This document shows positions 10,795 through 23,600 of a stretch of DNA of 64,000 bases, in pieces; positions within the stretch are counted from its first letter, which is position 1; the number at the start of each line of letters is the position of its first letter. A model generated the notes under the pieces. That model saw nothing but the letters and a program-made list of their open reading frames with translations, did no database searches and had not been told where the DNA came from. A program made the position numbers and the translations under genes. Source of the stretch: Watersipora subatra (lineage: Eukaryota > Bryozoa > Gymnolaemata > Cheilostomatida > Watersiporidae); assembly GCF_963576615.1 (NCBI RefSeq), contig NC_088714.1:29880558-29944557 (forward strand), written 5' to 3'.

Positions 10795-11240
10795 CTTGTC
10801 TTTACTATTATAAGAGCAGTGTCTGTCTGTCCGTCTGTTCAAAGCCATGTGAATAGCAATAGGAAAAAAGATAACCCAGCACAAGAATCGAATCTTGGGT
10901 GTCGCATTCATAAACAACCACGCCACCGCTACATCGCGCCACCGCTACATCGCCCCACCGCTACATCGCGCCACCGCTACATCGCGCCACTGCTACATCG
11001 CGCCACCGCTACATCGCGCCACCGCTACATCGCGCCACCGCTACATCGCGCCACCGCTACATCGCGCCACCGCTACATCGCGCCACCGCTACATCGCGCC
11101 ACCGCTACATCGCGCCACCGCTACATCGCGCCACCGCTACATCGCGCCACCGCTACATCGCGCCACCGCTACATCGCGCATTTCACACATTTCTTTGCGC
11201 ATGAGATGCTGCAGATATGGAAGCATGCCTGTTACTTGCC
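10795..11240 (-). mobile_element. SINE-like element interrupted by 16-bp array
   Basis: Tail TTTACTATTATAAGAGCAGT, then GTCTGTCTGTCC, then an inverted B-box-like AAGAATCGAATCTT, then the 16-bp array in place of the A-box half. Confidence 0.5.
10919..11178. repeat. 16-bp tandem repeat (CCACCGCTACATCGCG), 16 units
   Basis: GC-rich island in AT-rich DNA, nearly identical units; one C/T difference (10990) from copy 2. Frames such as HRYIAPPLHRATATSR are repeat products. Confidence 0.95.
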
Positions 11241-12127
11241 ACTTAACAATCACACAAACTGATGTCATGACTAAACCAAAATTTTTCTCATTTGAGTAGA
11301 AATTTTATCAGATTCTAAAAATCTTACAAAATTCCACGATTAAATCAGCCTACATAAAAGCTTGATGAAGACATAGCATTATAGATGAAGATGATAGCAT
11401 TCTTGAACATGTTAGTAGAGGCAGTTATAATTGACAACTGTTGCAGGTAGTTTATGTTGAACTTTAGGATTTAATTGTTCTAAAAGCCTTGAGCATTTCA
11501 GTTAGTCTAGCAACTTGTTCAAGTGTATTTGAAAAATTGAATAAAAAAACATGAATTAGGACATAACGTCAGTACAGAAAGTAATTGTAGAACTAAAGCA
11601 CACGTATTTGGTTAACCAAGTGTCAATGTGTAGGACAGTTATCAGCAAGGTCATACGGCATCAGCTAATTATAACCAGTACATATTTCAACAATTTATTC
11701 ACCAGTGGTTAACAGATTTATAGCTTCTACTTCCAACGTATGCTGACGTTACATTATTATATAGCTGTCAGCACCAGTAGATCCCACGACAAGTCAAATT
11801 GAGCTGATTAATTCGTGGGCAACAAATCTACCAACTAACAACTAACCTTCTACCTTATAAGCTTAATTCAGTCTACACGTGAATGTGCAAGTTTGCCATC
11901 GCTGATAACTTGCTTAAAGTTTGTTCATAGCTGACATTATCTCTGTAACCTTAGAACTTTACAAGGTGGCTGTAGCTCATAAAATAACAAACAACTCTTA
12001 CCAGAAATAGGTTGCAAATGAAACAGCAACTTTTTTAAGCGTTTGTCTCTATGCATGAGTGATCAGCAAATACTTGGAGGAGCTAAATAAACCACTACAA
12101 ATTATACATTGGGTAGCTTTCTTTGAG

Positions 12128-12415
12128 ATCTTATAGCTTACTAGTTGACCCAGTTATAGTTTGTCTTGTAGTTTAATAGATGACCCAGTTACTGAATGTC
12201 TTATAGTTTACTAGATGACCCAGTTACTGAATGTCTTATAGTTTACTAGATGACCCAGTTATTGAATGTCTTATAGTTTACTAGATGACCCAGTTATTGA
12301 ATGTCTTATAGTTTACTAGATGACCTAGTTATTGAATGTCTTATAGTTTACTAGATGACCTAGTTATTGAATGTCTTATAGTTTACTAGAGGACTCAGTT
12401 ATCGAATGGCTTTTA
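12128..12415. repeat. 35-bp minisatellite, about 8 units
   Basis: Unit GTTTACTAGATGACCCAGTT plus ATTGAATGTCTTATA. Confidence 0.92.
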
Positions 12416-12692
12416 ATCAGTTCTACCTCTAATACATATGTACTTTAATAAAAGATTAGTTTGTTAAGCCCTAGATCCAAGTCACTGGTGAGGAGAACCT
12501 TTCAGAAGTTGTCATGCTATGGGCCATCTACACTATAGCTGTTTGATACTGTGTTATTAGGGATTGGTGTTTCCTATGGTATTATGGCATTTTCATTAAG
12601 TCCAAATATCTCACTTGTACTGCCATAAGAGCATTCATAGATAACCCTCAATAGATTTATGATGAGCTTCAATCTTTCTAAGAGAGACAACT

Positions 12693-13003
12693 CCTAGGTC
12701 CACCTTGTTAGTATGAGAGGCAACTCCTAGGTCCACCTTGTAAGTATGAGAAGCAACTCCTAGTTCCACCTTGTTAGTATGATCGGCAACTCCTAGGTCC
12801 ACCTTGTTAGTACGAGAGGCAACTCCTATGTCCACCTTGTTAGTATGAGAGGCGACTCCTATGTCCACCTTGTTAGTATGAGAGGCGACTCCTAGGTCCA
12901 CCTTGTTAGTAGGAGAAGCAACTCCTAGGTCCACCTTGTTAGTATGAAAGGCAACTCCTAGGTCCACCTTGTTAGTACGAGAGGCAACTCCTAGGTCATC
13001 TTG
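12693..13003. repeat. 33-bp minisatellite, about 9-10 units
   Basis: Unit GTCCACCTTGTTAGTATGAG plus AGGCAACTCCTAG. Unit length is a multiple of 3, so a minus-strand frame (LGVASHTNKVD repeats) stays open; no start or splice context supports a gene. Confidence 0.92.
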
Positions 13004-13224
13004 TTAGCCCTTTATCCCGCAGCAGAGTGATTTCCTATTGACTGGTTAGAGGCCAAGTGGCTGAGAACAATTATTATAGACGTTTGATTAATAGTGCTTG
13101 TTGTAGACATGAAAATCATTGCTGAAGTTGAAGATGAATCTAGTCATTTCTGAGCTTTGCGGATGAGTATCACCCCACACTTCAGCCATGTTATAAGCAA
13201 CCAGTGTCCTGTCAGTCTAGTGTG

Positions 13225-13440
13225 TAGGGAGAGATTGTCATGTGTGCTGATAGAGCACAGCAAATAGCTATCAGCACAATTAGTCTAACAGACAGCGATT
13301 GATTGGTGCAGATGTTAGCATGCCAGTATACCAAGCTAAGTGTTGTGAGTTCAAACCCTGTTGAAAGCATTTTTTATCTCAACTTATAACCATGGCTTTA
13401 GATGGATGGATGCACGAACACGATTCTTATTATAGTAAAG
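13225..13440 (+). mobile_element. SINE-like element, plus orientation
   Basis: Head GAGAGATTGTCATGTGTGCT, B-box-like GAGTTCAAACCCTG, tail TTCTTATTATAGTAAAGATT. The clearest full-length copy; about 215 bases. Confidence 0.65.
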
Positions 13441-14428
13441 ATTGAAAAGCTCAGCCAGAAACCAGAGTGCAATGAGATGCCTGACACTGTCCACCATGAA
13501 CAGGTACTGCTGCCAATTCTTTATCTGATTCACAAAACAATGAGCTAAAACAGGAAATGGTAGAATTAAAAATTTAGAACTGCCGATGAATAACACTTCA
13601 CTGGTGTTTTACTTCACACAAGTTTCTTTCCACAAACTATAGTTGCACCTGCTGTCACACTTGTAGGACTTGAGGACATTCACGTCTCCAGCAATGTGGA
13701 AGAGCTTAACTATACGCATACTTGCGCAATATATTGTGCAAATGCAAAAAAGTTAGACTACTTGAAATTCACGAACATTTCCATGAAGACCTTTATAAGG
13801 ATTAAGCTATAGTTTGTGATTTGATATGTACAGTTAGTATAACGTAAAGGTAACCAAAACTTATAGAAAAGTTAGTAAAGCTGCTTTAAAAGGAATCTCA
13901 AGTGGTATGATCTTTAGATCAATGTTTATATTATAACTATTATAAAAATTTATAAAAAGAAACATTATTTTTCTACTCTATTTCATTTTATAAAATGTTC
14001 TTATACTGTTTTTGCACATGAAATAACACAAGTTTTTATAGCAACATTTCAGAGAATGGTAAACTAGTTAGTGTCATCCGCAGAGTCAGCTCCATCAAAC
14101 ATAATGTCATGAAGGAAGCACAAAACTTGACTATCATGTAAAGTAAACAAGAAAAAAAAATAAAACATCAGAAAACTATTACAAAAAAGTTAAATTCTTT
14201 ACCATATTCAACTATATTGCAACATTCTATCTGACTGACTGAACAATGAATCTGTAAAAGATGCAAAATACTCTTGGCAAGCGTTTCCTTTATCAGTTGC
14301 TAAGGAACTCGGTATCTTAAATATGTAGAGGAAAGCTTGTGTATGTACAGCGTATATGGTTAAAAGAGTCTATTACTGAACTCGGTAGAGCAAAGCTGAA
14401 AACATTGAATTGGACTGCTGTTCTTATA

Positions 14429-14633
14429 TCACTGGCGTCTAACGAATTTAACATGCGTGGAAGGCGGTGATAGGAGAATAGACATCGGGTACTTTCTCAC
14501 ATCGCGTTCTGGCAGCTTCCCGATGAGCTCCACATTGTATTTTTGTAGAATGTTAGCCAAAAAGAGGAATATTCTTGACCTGGCTAACAATTCACCTGGA
14601 CACGCTCTTCTTCCTGATCCAAATCCCAGAAAA
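14429..14633 (-). CDS. Gene A exon 10: heme-binding loop and C terminus
   Basis: Residues 439-506 and TGA. FGSGRRACPGE contains the proximal heme ligand Cys450; then the L-helix and a C terminus ending VKFVRRQ. No AATAAA was found within about 400 bases downstream; a GATAAA variant lies near 14289-14294. Confidence 0.93.
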
Positions 14634-17600
14634 CTGTAAAATCCGAAAAAACAACAGCTATTATGTTTCTAGGTTTTATGAAACAGTCTAGTTACATAAA
14701 AACCATTTGTTTTATGTAACCAGAGGCTCAGACCAGAAGTTTCGCCAAAGGCTTTGAGACATATATACATTGGAGATATACTTTGTGCATGGGCAGTTAG
14801 TGTGCCAAGTCTATATAAAAATTTTATCATGTTTTTCAAGCATTTGTTATCATTTCTACTGTACTCAAACCTTTGCGCATAATTCTTCAAAAAACATACT
14901 GTATCTAAGATGTTATAAACATGATAAAAGAATCTTTTACTTTGTTTGGTTTAACAGATTAATTTATAAGAGGTAATGTCAACCTGATCTAGTCTCATGA
15001 TATTCATTCCAGTTTAGTGTGATTTAATCTATTCTAGTTTTATCTATTGAAGTCTACACGTGATAATTTAGACTGTTTTAGTCAGGGTTGTTCTAGTTTA
15101 CTCCCTAATTGTATCTGCTGTAGTCTGGTTATCCTAGTTTACTCCCTAATTGTATCTACTGTAGTCTGGTTATTCTAGTTTACTCCCTAATTGTATCTAC
15201 TGTAGTCTGGTTATTCTAGTTTACTCCCTAATTGTATCTGCTGTAGTCTGGTTATCCTAGTTTACTCCCTAATTGTATCTACTGTGGTCTGGTTATTCTA
15301 GTTTACTCCCTAATTTTATCTACTGTAGTCTGGTTATTCTAGTTTACTCCCTAATTGTATCTGCTGTAGTCTGGTTATCCTAGTTTACTCCCTAATTGTA
15401 TCTACTGTGGTCTGGTTATTCTAGTTTACTCCCTAATTTTATCTACTGTAGTCTGGTTATTCTAGTTTACTCCCTAATTGTATCTAATGTAGTCTGGTTA
15501 TATTAGTTTACTTCTTAATTGTTTCAAATGTATTCTAGTACGATTTGTTTCACTTTCAGAAACATTTTATTACAGCTTTCTTCTAGTTGGACAAATACAA
15601 GATGCCTTAAAATTGTATTTAACCCCAAAGTACGGATTACTAAGACCCAAAACTAGCTTTAACATCACAGTATTTGCTCATGTATTAGCGCAGGTTATGA
15701 GCATGTGAAGCCCATTAGGGCAGTTCAGCTACTGTACATGTACAAAAAAAAATATGTGCAAAAAATGTCTTGTAGTAATTTACAACTATGAGTAAAAAAT
15801 ATGTAATCTACATTCATCAATTAATTTAGTCTTAGTATCCTAGTACGGTTTGGAACGAAAGTTGGTTGTGGAAAGCAAATTCTTCGTTTGATCTTTGAAC
15901 TCTTACATTATCATTTTTTATATTTTGTGTTAAAAGTTCTTGGAATCAGGGCATTGCATTAGCGAGTAACTTGCCAACTTAATGTTGAAATTTAATCACT
16001 GCCATCTGGATTTCACTATTAAAAAGTTGTATGATAATTTATACACTATAAATAGCTTTTGTTTTAAAACTGTTTCCATTGTTGACCGACAAGCTATCTG
16101 TTTGAGACAAGCACTGACAGCCATACATATACAACCAGTATTCTCTCTGCCTCAGTCATTACAGTCATCCCACACATGTAATACAGAAGTCAACTAACAA
16201 TAATAATAATGCTGATAGTTACTTTTTGAAAATGACATATGTAAAGAACTATTATACAGTTTTACTTGCAAATTATTTAGGAATGGGATCAAGAAAGTTA
16301 GGTCAGAAGATACCTATAATACGTAAACTTTTTCAAACCCTACAAACATCAGCACAAAATAGACACTGAGCTTACATACAACCCGGCTTGTACGAGATAG
16401 ATAATTCATTTTTGTCAGTTGAAAATAATGACTTATTGCGTGCATTTTATGTACATGTTATTACAACTTCAGCTCAAACACATATTATGATAAACACCGA
16501 CCCCCTTCACAGTCGATTGCACACAGGCTAGTTCTGACATCTTGTCAAAAAGTTAAAAGGGGATGTTTTAGAGAATTTTTCTTGATTTGCTGTCGATGCC
16601 TTATTGACTCAACACTGAATGACAACTGCAGGTTGAAGTAACTGCCATATGAGCAAAATCTATGATGATAAGCTCAGAGTATATTGCCTCTTCTTTCTGA
16701 CTTACTTTTGTCGCAATGGATGGTCTCGATCTACACACTTTCCTTCTTTATCTAGAAATCTATCAGGCTTTAACACAAAGGGATCTTCATAGATATCGGG
16801 ATTGTGGGCTGTATGGAAGGCGTTTATGAGCACTACAGTATTCGCTGGAATCTAAAATATGACTGGCTGATGCAGAGTAGAGACAATTCTCACGTTACTA
16901 GTTGAAGTATTAACTAAAACGATGAAAGAGTTTTTTGATAGGATAGTCTTGGGTAGAGTAACTGCTACTAAATAACCAGTACATATGATAGACAGAATAT
17001 CGGTTCACAGAATAAACAGGCAGGTTGTGAAAAGTTATAATAGCAAACTTTACTATCATTAGAGGGGTGTTCGTTTGAAAGCCCAAAGCCAGGGTTAAAT
17101 GTTAGGAAAAAAGATTGCTTGCAACAGGATTCAAACATCCAACTCAGCTTTGTAGATCAATGCTCTAACAACTTCACTAATCCAGAATCGTTATGAATTA
17201 TTACACCTGACAATACACACTAGACTGCCAGGGTGCTAGTATGAATAACAAAACAAACAAACAGTTAAAAGACAAAAATGGTGTCAACATTGACATTCTT
17301 ATCTTCAACTAACTATGAGTTACAACCGCTAGCTGATTGTAACTCTCATGCTTGCGAAAATGCTGTTGCTGATTACTGGCAGCAATCAGATTACATTAGC
17401 TAGTACAGTTAGTACAGTGTACTGTAGATAAATGTTATCTACTGGCAATCTTGCCATCCTGAACAGCTGATAGTAAAGGCTGGAAATGATGTCACCTTGA
17501 ACGTATCTTCCCAACCAATATGAGTCAGTGTGGGAGAGTAGGTCTACACTCCCGGATCTAGTAACCCACAGCCACAGCCTCATGATAAAACACCATCACG

Positions 17601-20600
17601 ATTTTTCAAACGAAACCAAGCAGAGTATCTTTATATTAGCAACCATTAGCCATCTTTGACAAATTGGTATTAATCTATCTACAGTGTAAACCTCTCATCT
17701 TCTAATCTTTTTTGACACCGTCGAACTAAAGAAATAATATATACGTAAGTGGTTATTGAAGCGCTTCATAAAAGTTTTCTTCACGCGAGTCTTGAACTCG
17801 GACACTCCGCTCTATAAACTAACACTCTACCAAATGTCTAAATCTACCACATATGGAGTTGTTAGAATAATCTTTCCTATAATAAAAACAGTGTTCCGTA
17901 ACATTGAAACATTCTAGTATGGGGGAAGATCTCTAAGAGCAGACTGCCAGAGCTCAACACGTTACCTATAAACTTACCGTTACTGTTACCGTTACTGTTA
18001 CCGTTACTGTTACCGTTACTGTTACCGTTACTGTTACCGTTACTGTTACCGTTACTGTTACCGTTACTGTTACCGTTACTTCAATGTTACCGTTACCTAC
18101 GGCTTATCTAATGTAAACAAAGCATGCTTACTCCAAACAATGCCGGGCTCAATTGGCAAACTTTGATGTGTAATTTCCTGTATAAATTTGCAACGATCTG
18201 AAACCCAATTAGAAACCCAAAATTTGCCTTCGTGACGCTTGCCTCCAATGAATGTGTATATAGATTGTTGTTGTAAAAGCAGTGTAACAATTTATGTTAA
18301 AAATAAAACAAATCTTGCAGCTGTAAGTCGGGCTTACAGCTAGTACTTTATAAACGCCTGATCTCTTTCTCTCCTTAGTTGAGATGTTGTGTATTCCCCC
18401 TACAAACCTTATAGCCAATAAGTTCTGTGTCTCTGAGAGTCATGTGGGGCAGAAGTACAGGTGCTTGAGACAGATATCTGAACTGTTCTAGCAGATAGGC
18501 TTCCATTTGAGGCAGCTTCTCTCTACAGCAGTCCGAGCGTAATGAACTGTTTAGTGCAAGTTTTTTGTTTGAGCTAGCTATTACGAAAGTCCAAATAAAT
18601 GGTTTGTTTTTTATTTTAGAAACGAAAAAAACAATTTGCTATATGGCGATGCCACTTGAAAAGCACGCACTGTTCATCCATTGTGTGACTAATCTTACAT
18701 AAAACTTAAAAATTCTTTTAGCTGTGTTTTATAAAAAAACAATTTTTTTTGAAATTCTCAGAATTTTTTTTATTTCAGATGTTTTATTTTATATTTTGCT
18801 TTAGCATATTTTTTTGGACACAAAACTAGTTTGTCAAAATTAAGAACAACTAGCAAACATATTTATGAGCAATTAGTCACTACAATTTATCTTCCCAGAT
18901 AATATTTGTTTCAAAAAAGCTTACCAACTATCAGTTGATTTTTTTGACAAGCTTAATTTTATGTTGATTTATTGACTGTAGCAAGACTCTCAAATTTTTA
19001 TGAAAACACTGAATTTAGTACCCATTTTGCTGTTATTAGTATACCTATAACTAAGCAAAATCTAGTATGATTTTTCATTTTTAATAAATTGCACAGTTTT
19101 TTGATGGTTTACGTTTAAATTTGGAATTTTTTGTACAAATTTGATTGGTAAAAGAGCCTTATTTTGGCAGATTTTATAAAAATGTTTTTTTTTGCTAATT
19201 AGCTCTACTAATAAAAAAGAGTTTGAACTGTTCGAGAATGTTAAACAGTTGATCCAGAGTTTAAGCTCTTGATATGTATTAAGTGTCTTTAGTTCTACAC
19301 TTGAATTTTGCAACATAACCTCAACTCTGCTAATAAGGGTTGAATCGGATTTTCGATAATATTGCAAAATTAGGCTGCAGTCATTTGTGGCATCTAAAAA
19401 GGCAACCATAAAAAAGACACAACTGTAAACCATCAATGCCTTATGTCCAAATAGCAGTATAACATTTAAGTTACTTCCAGTTTGAAGGTTTAAAGGAATC
19501 AAAATTCTTTAACTTTTATTTAGCCACAGGCAGGGTTTAAATGTGCACTACACATGCAAAAAATCGAACACTCTTTTTACGTACGGAGAAATATGGAAGA
19601 GACTTTACATGAAACATTTTGAATTATGATAACAGATTACTGACAAGACACTGATATACTGCTTGATAGAATCTTTGAAACAAAAACCAAGACTGCTGAC
19701 CATTACTAGCCACAATCTTTACTATAATAAGAGCCGCGTCTGTCCGTGTGTCCGCAACTACGCTAAGAGAATTAGGAAAAAAGATTCTACACCATGGGAA
19801 TCAAACGCTGACATTCAGATTATAAGTCAAGAGCGCTATCATCTGCACCATTCAACCACCTTTCCACATCTAAGAATAGTTGTGCACGTAGATATTACAT
19901 ATGACAGCGTCATGGGACTTCCAGCGCACTAATGTAGTTCATCATAAAATACATTAGAAATGCTGACTGAATGATGAGCTGCAGATGGGCCAGACAACAT
20001 TATCCATTGCTAAATTTTCTGCCAACATTTAACACCCGATTCGTAAGTCAGCGCTGCCATAAGACCCACAAAAAGTTATATTGTTATTGTTGAGGAGGAA
20101 TATGGGTGTTTCCAGCTCATTCACATGATAACAACCCTAAGAGTACCAGTGCGAAAGCAGAACTTCCAGAAGTTTCTGTCACCAGTGACTAGCCATTGTC
20201 ACGTTCGTAATAAAACATGTCCTTACTTGTCTTTGAGACATATGATGTGGGTCGGATTCAGCTGGGTGTCAAGCTCATCCTGGAGCCTCTTTTGTAGACC
20301 TGGATCATGTAGGAGGTCTAGGAATATCTGAGCGAGACTTCTTCTGCTCGTTTCCAACCCTATTGACACAGACAGAGAAATGGTGTTTTAAATAGCTTTA
20401 AAAATAGCCTGATGTGGTGTTGGCATGGGAACAGTTTGTAACTATTTTGGGTGGTCAAGGTCTGGTTTGAGGATTATCAACATAATTGAAGTTAAGGCAT
20501 GTCATGAGTCAACCATAGTCTAGACTTCAAGGATGTTTCGTTTTGTTGTCTTTTTCATTTATTTGTTTGTTATATACCTGTAAAAATTTTTTAACAAATG

Positions 20601-23600
20601 AGGCTTATTTCAGTAGATTTGCTATATACCCGTGTATATCATAGCAATTTATAAAATTGTTTACTCTAGCTTAAGTAGCTGTATGGCATCCCAGTCAAAA
20701 GACCACCCCAGTAGACGCTATTATAACTTCCCAATATATAAATTCCAATTGATGTACAAAGTTTACGCTTCGAATTACGTTAGAAATTTCATCTATATAT
20801 ATAAGTCCCAGCGTTTGTTGGTTGTATGTTGTTGGTGTGTCCAATTGTAACGATCACGTTTTAGGAATGAAAAAATTTCTTTTCATTGTAGTTCAACTCA
20901 TAACCTCCAAGTCTGCAGACAGGCGTGCTAAACCACCTGTCCGAGTGGCTACAATGCTATACGATAAAATAATTTTCCACATCATCCTTATTACACCTGC
21001 CGATCTTCAATGCCGATTCGTTACAAAGGTCACTTTTCATCTAGCACGCTTTAAGATCATGATGGTGTGAAAGATCATGATGCAATCTTTTTTTAATGCT
21101 GTTCTAAATTATAATAACGGCTCTTATTATAGTGAAGATTTAGACTAGATCATGTTACTCAAATTCATTAGGTACAGAAACATAGCCAATTCAAAATAAC
21201 TTTTCTATGCAAAAACCTTTTATTACCTGTACAACGCTGGACATCCAACTAGCATAACATAAAAGTTCACGTTGGTACAAGGGCTCGAATTCATTTTGAA
21301 TAATGAAAATCTCATAGTTAGCCTTACAAATATATGTTTTTCTTTTTGCGCACTTCGGAGAGAAAATGACGTATAGGGAGTTTTCTATTACAGAAAACTA
21401 GTAGTCTAGTTTTCTGTAATAGAAAACTGAAAGTCTAAAAGTCATGTTTAATACGCTATGAGAGATTGTCAGGTGTGCGGATAAAGTGCCCATAACAAGT
21501 AGCTGCACAATTATTCACAAATGCGTATTAGAGTGTCTGAATGTTGTGGTTTCAAAATCAGCGTGATGCAATCTTTTCTTCTACCACTAATCGTGGCTTC
21601 GGACAGAAAGTAATGATTATAGCTATAACTATAGCAATAACTATAGCAATAACTATAGCAATAACTATAGCAATAACTATAGCAATAAATATAGCAATAA
21701 CTATAGCAATAACTATAGCAATAACTATAGCAATAACTATAGCAATAACTATAGCAATAACTATAGCAATACCTATAGCAATAACTATAGCAATAACTAT
21801 AGCAATAACTATAGCAATAACTATAGCAATAACTATAGCAATACTATAGCAATAACTATAGAAATAACTATAGCAAAAACAAAGATTTTCTAATAAACTT
21901 GAATGCAATTCATATATCATAAAAGGTAGAAGATAGTAACATCTACCTGCTCTGATGAAATCTAGTAGTAGTCCTTTGATGCCTTCATCGTCTAGCTGTG
22001 GTTTACCATCTTTATCCATCTCCGCCTTCTGTATTTCAATAAAGTAGTCTAGACATCCTCTCTTGTTGTTAGCATCATAAGAAGCCTAAAGAACATGTTA
22101 GGCTAAGACAGTTTTTAGTTGCTCAAACTTTACTAAAATAATTGATAATATCTATATCAATCCCACTTTGTCACTGGGTGTCTGTCTGTCTGTTAGTTCG
22201 CAGAAATTCTATGCGTTTTCATTAATTTTAGTCAGTTCCATCCACACTTCACACGCCATGCCCTCCGTGCCTTTCACCATGTCACCAGAATATTTCATTT
22301 CCAAAATCCTCCTGGTTTATGAAAACCAGCCTTTTAAACACGGATTAGCAATTCAAGAATGCATTGTTGCATGCATGAAGGACAATTGCTTTTGATAAAA
22401 ACGTATGGATTGTTGTTGGGAAAGCAGTGAAGCATTTTGTTTTGAAGATCTACACATGGGATGCAGGCTATCTGATTGAAAAAAAATGCCGGGCAACACC
22501 GAGCAACACCGGGCAACATCGGGCAACACCGAGCAACACCGAGCAACACCGGTCAACACCGAACCACACCGGGCAACACCAGGCAACACCGAGCAACACC
22601 AGGCAACACCGAGCAACACCGAGCAATACCGAGCAACACCGGTCAACACCGAGCAACACCGGTCAACACCGGGCAACACCGAACAACACTGAGCAACACC
22701 GAGCAACACCGAGCAACACCGGGCAACACCTAGCAACACCGGTCAACACCAAACGACACCGGGCAACACCGGGCAACACCGGGCAACACCGAGCAACACC
22801 GGGCAACACCGGGCAACACCGTGCAACACCGGGTTTACTGCTAATCGTTAGTAATCATTTTTCAAACTTTTACCCAAAATGTTAAGAAAATTTTACTAAT
22901 GCCTTGACTACAAAATTTTCTTAACAATTTTAGCACCATCAACCTGCTACTCGACAACAAAGCTTAATATCTAATTATTGAGCAGGTTTGTTTACGAGTG
23001 ACTACTTAGCATTATAGTTCATATGTTTCTATTCTCAAGCAGCAGATATTCACGACGTGATAGTTTTATTTTGTATTTACCAAAAACTGCACTCAACAAT
23101 TGTACTGCTCATTCTTTTAATCTTTTGTCAAAAAAAAGAAGATGTATACCTAAGCTTAGTGGCTTCAAGTTTTGAGACTACTAAGTCTAGGCATACATCT
23201 TATCTTTTTTGCCCTTGTATATCCTTTTGTTTTTGCATTTATGACACTAAATGTAGACACCTCTTTATTAATGGATTTATCTTTTAGGTGGTGCTATATT
23301 TTTTGCATAAAAATGATTATGGACTGCCCAATAAAAAAATATATGTATTTACCACCCATCTTGCTCTGTTACTATTAAAATGTAGGCCCTATTAATGTTT
23401 GTTGCTGCTTTTCTCAAGCTCACTCAGCAAAACAAATAAAACCATTTATAATGTCAAAACCTTTTTGGAAACGTTCTTACAGGAGATGAAGAGTAACATT
23501 TTGTAAAAAGAGATTTTTGTTAAAACTTTTAAATTTGTTCCATTTTTCACACGAGTTTTAGACAAATTACTTTTGAGATCTAAAGAAATTGAGCTAAAAA

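Larger units (their letters stand above)
9693..14428. other. Spacer between genes A and B, no gene supported
   Basis: Contains three SINE-like copies, arrays of 22, 16, 35 and 33 bp and AT-rich sequence. Searched on the minus strand for the anchor, PPGLP hinge and GRP exons of gene B: only the doubtful 10259-10315 candidate. Nothing seen at 11200-12120 or 13450-14280. Confidence 0.65.

Noticed and set aside
12635-12967. 110-residue LGVASHTNKVD repeat frame
   Set aside because: 33-bp minisatellite; no signal peptide, splice sites or neighbouring exons.
17775-17860. Functional tRNA gene
   Set aside because: A- and B-box-like motifs exist, but no proper acceptor stem or cloverleaf; fits a SINE head better.
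19062-19502. 146-residue minus-strand frame in gene A intron 7
   Set aside because: AT-rich, no recognisable domain, amino-acid changes between copies in a block where exons are unchanged; probably chance.
19663-19932. Small frames with LYYNKSRV-type peptides
   Set aside because: They come from the SINE tail TTATTATAGTAAAGA; the same peptide recurs at other SINE copies.
22353-22885. Overlapping frames with GQHRATPSNTEQHRATP-type repeats
   Set aside because: All frames of a 10-bp array are open; no gene evidence.
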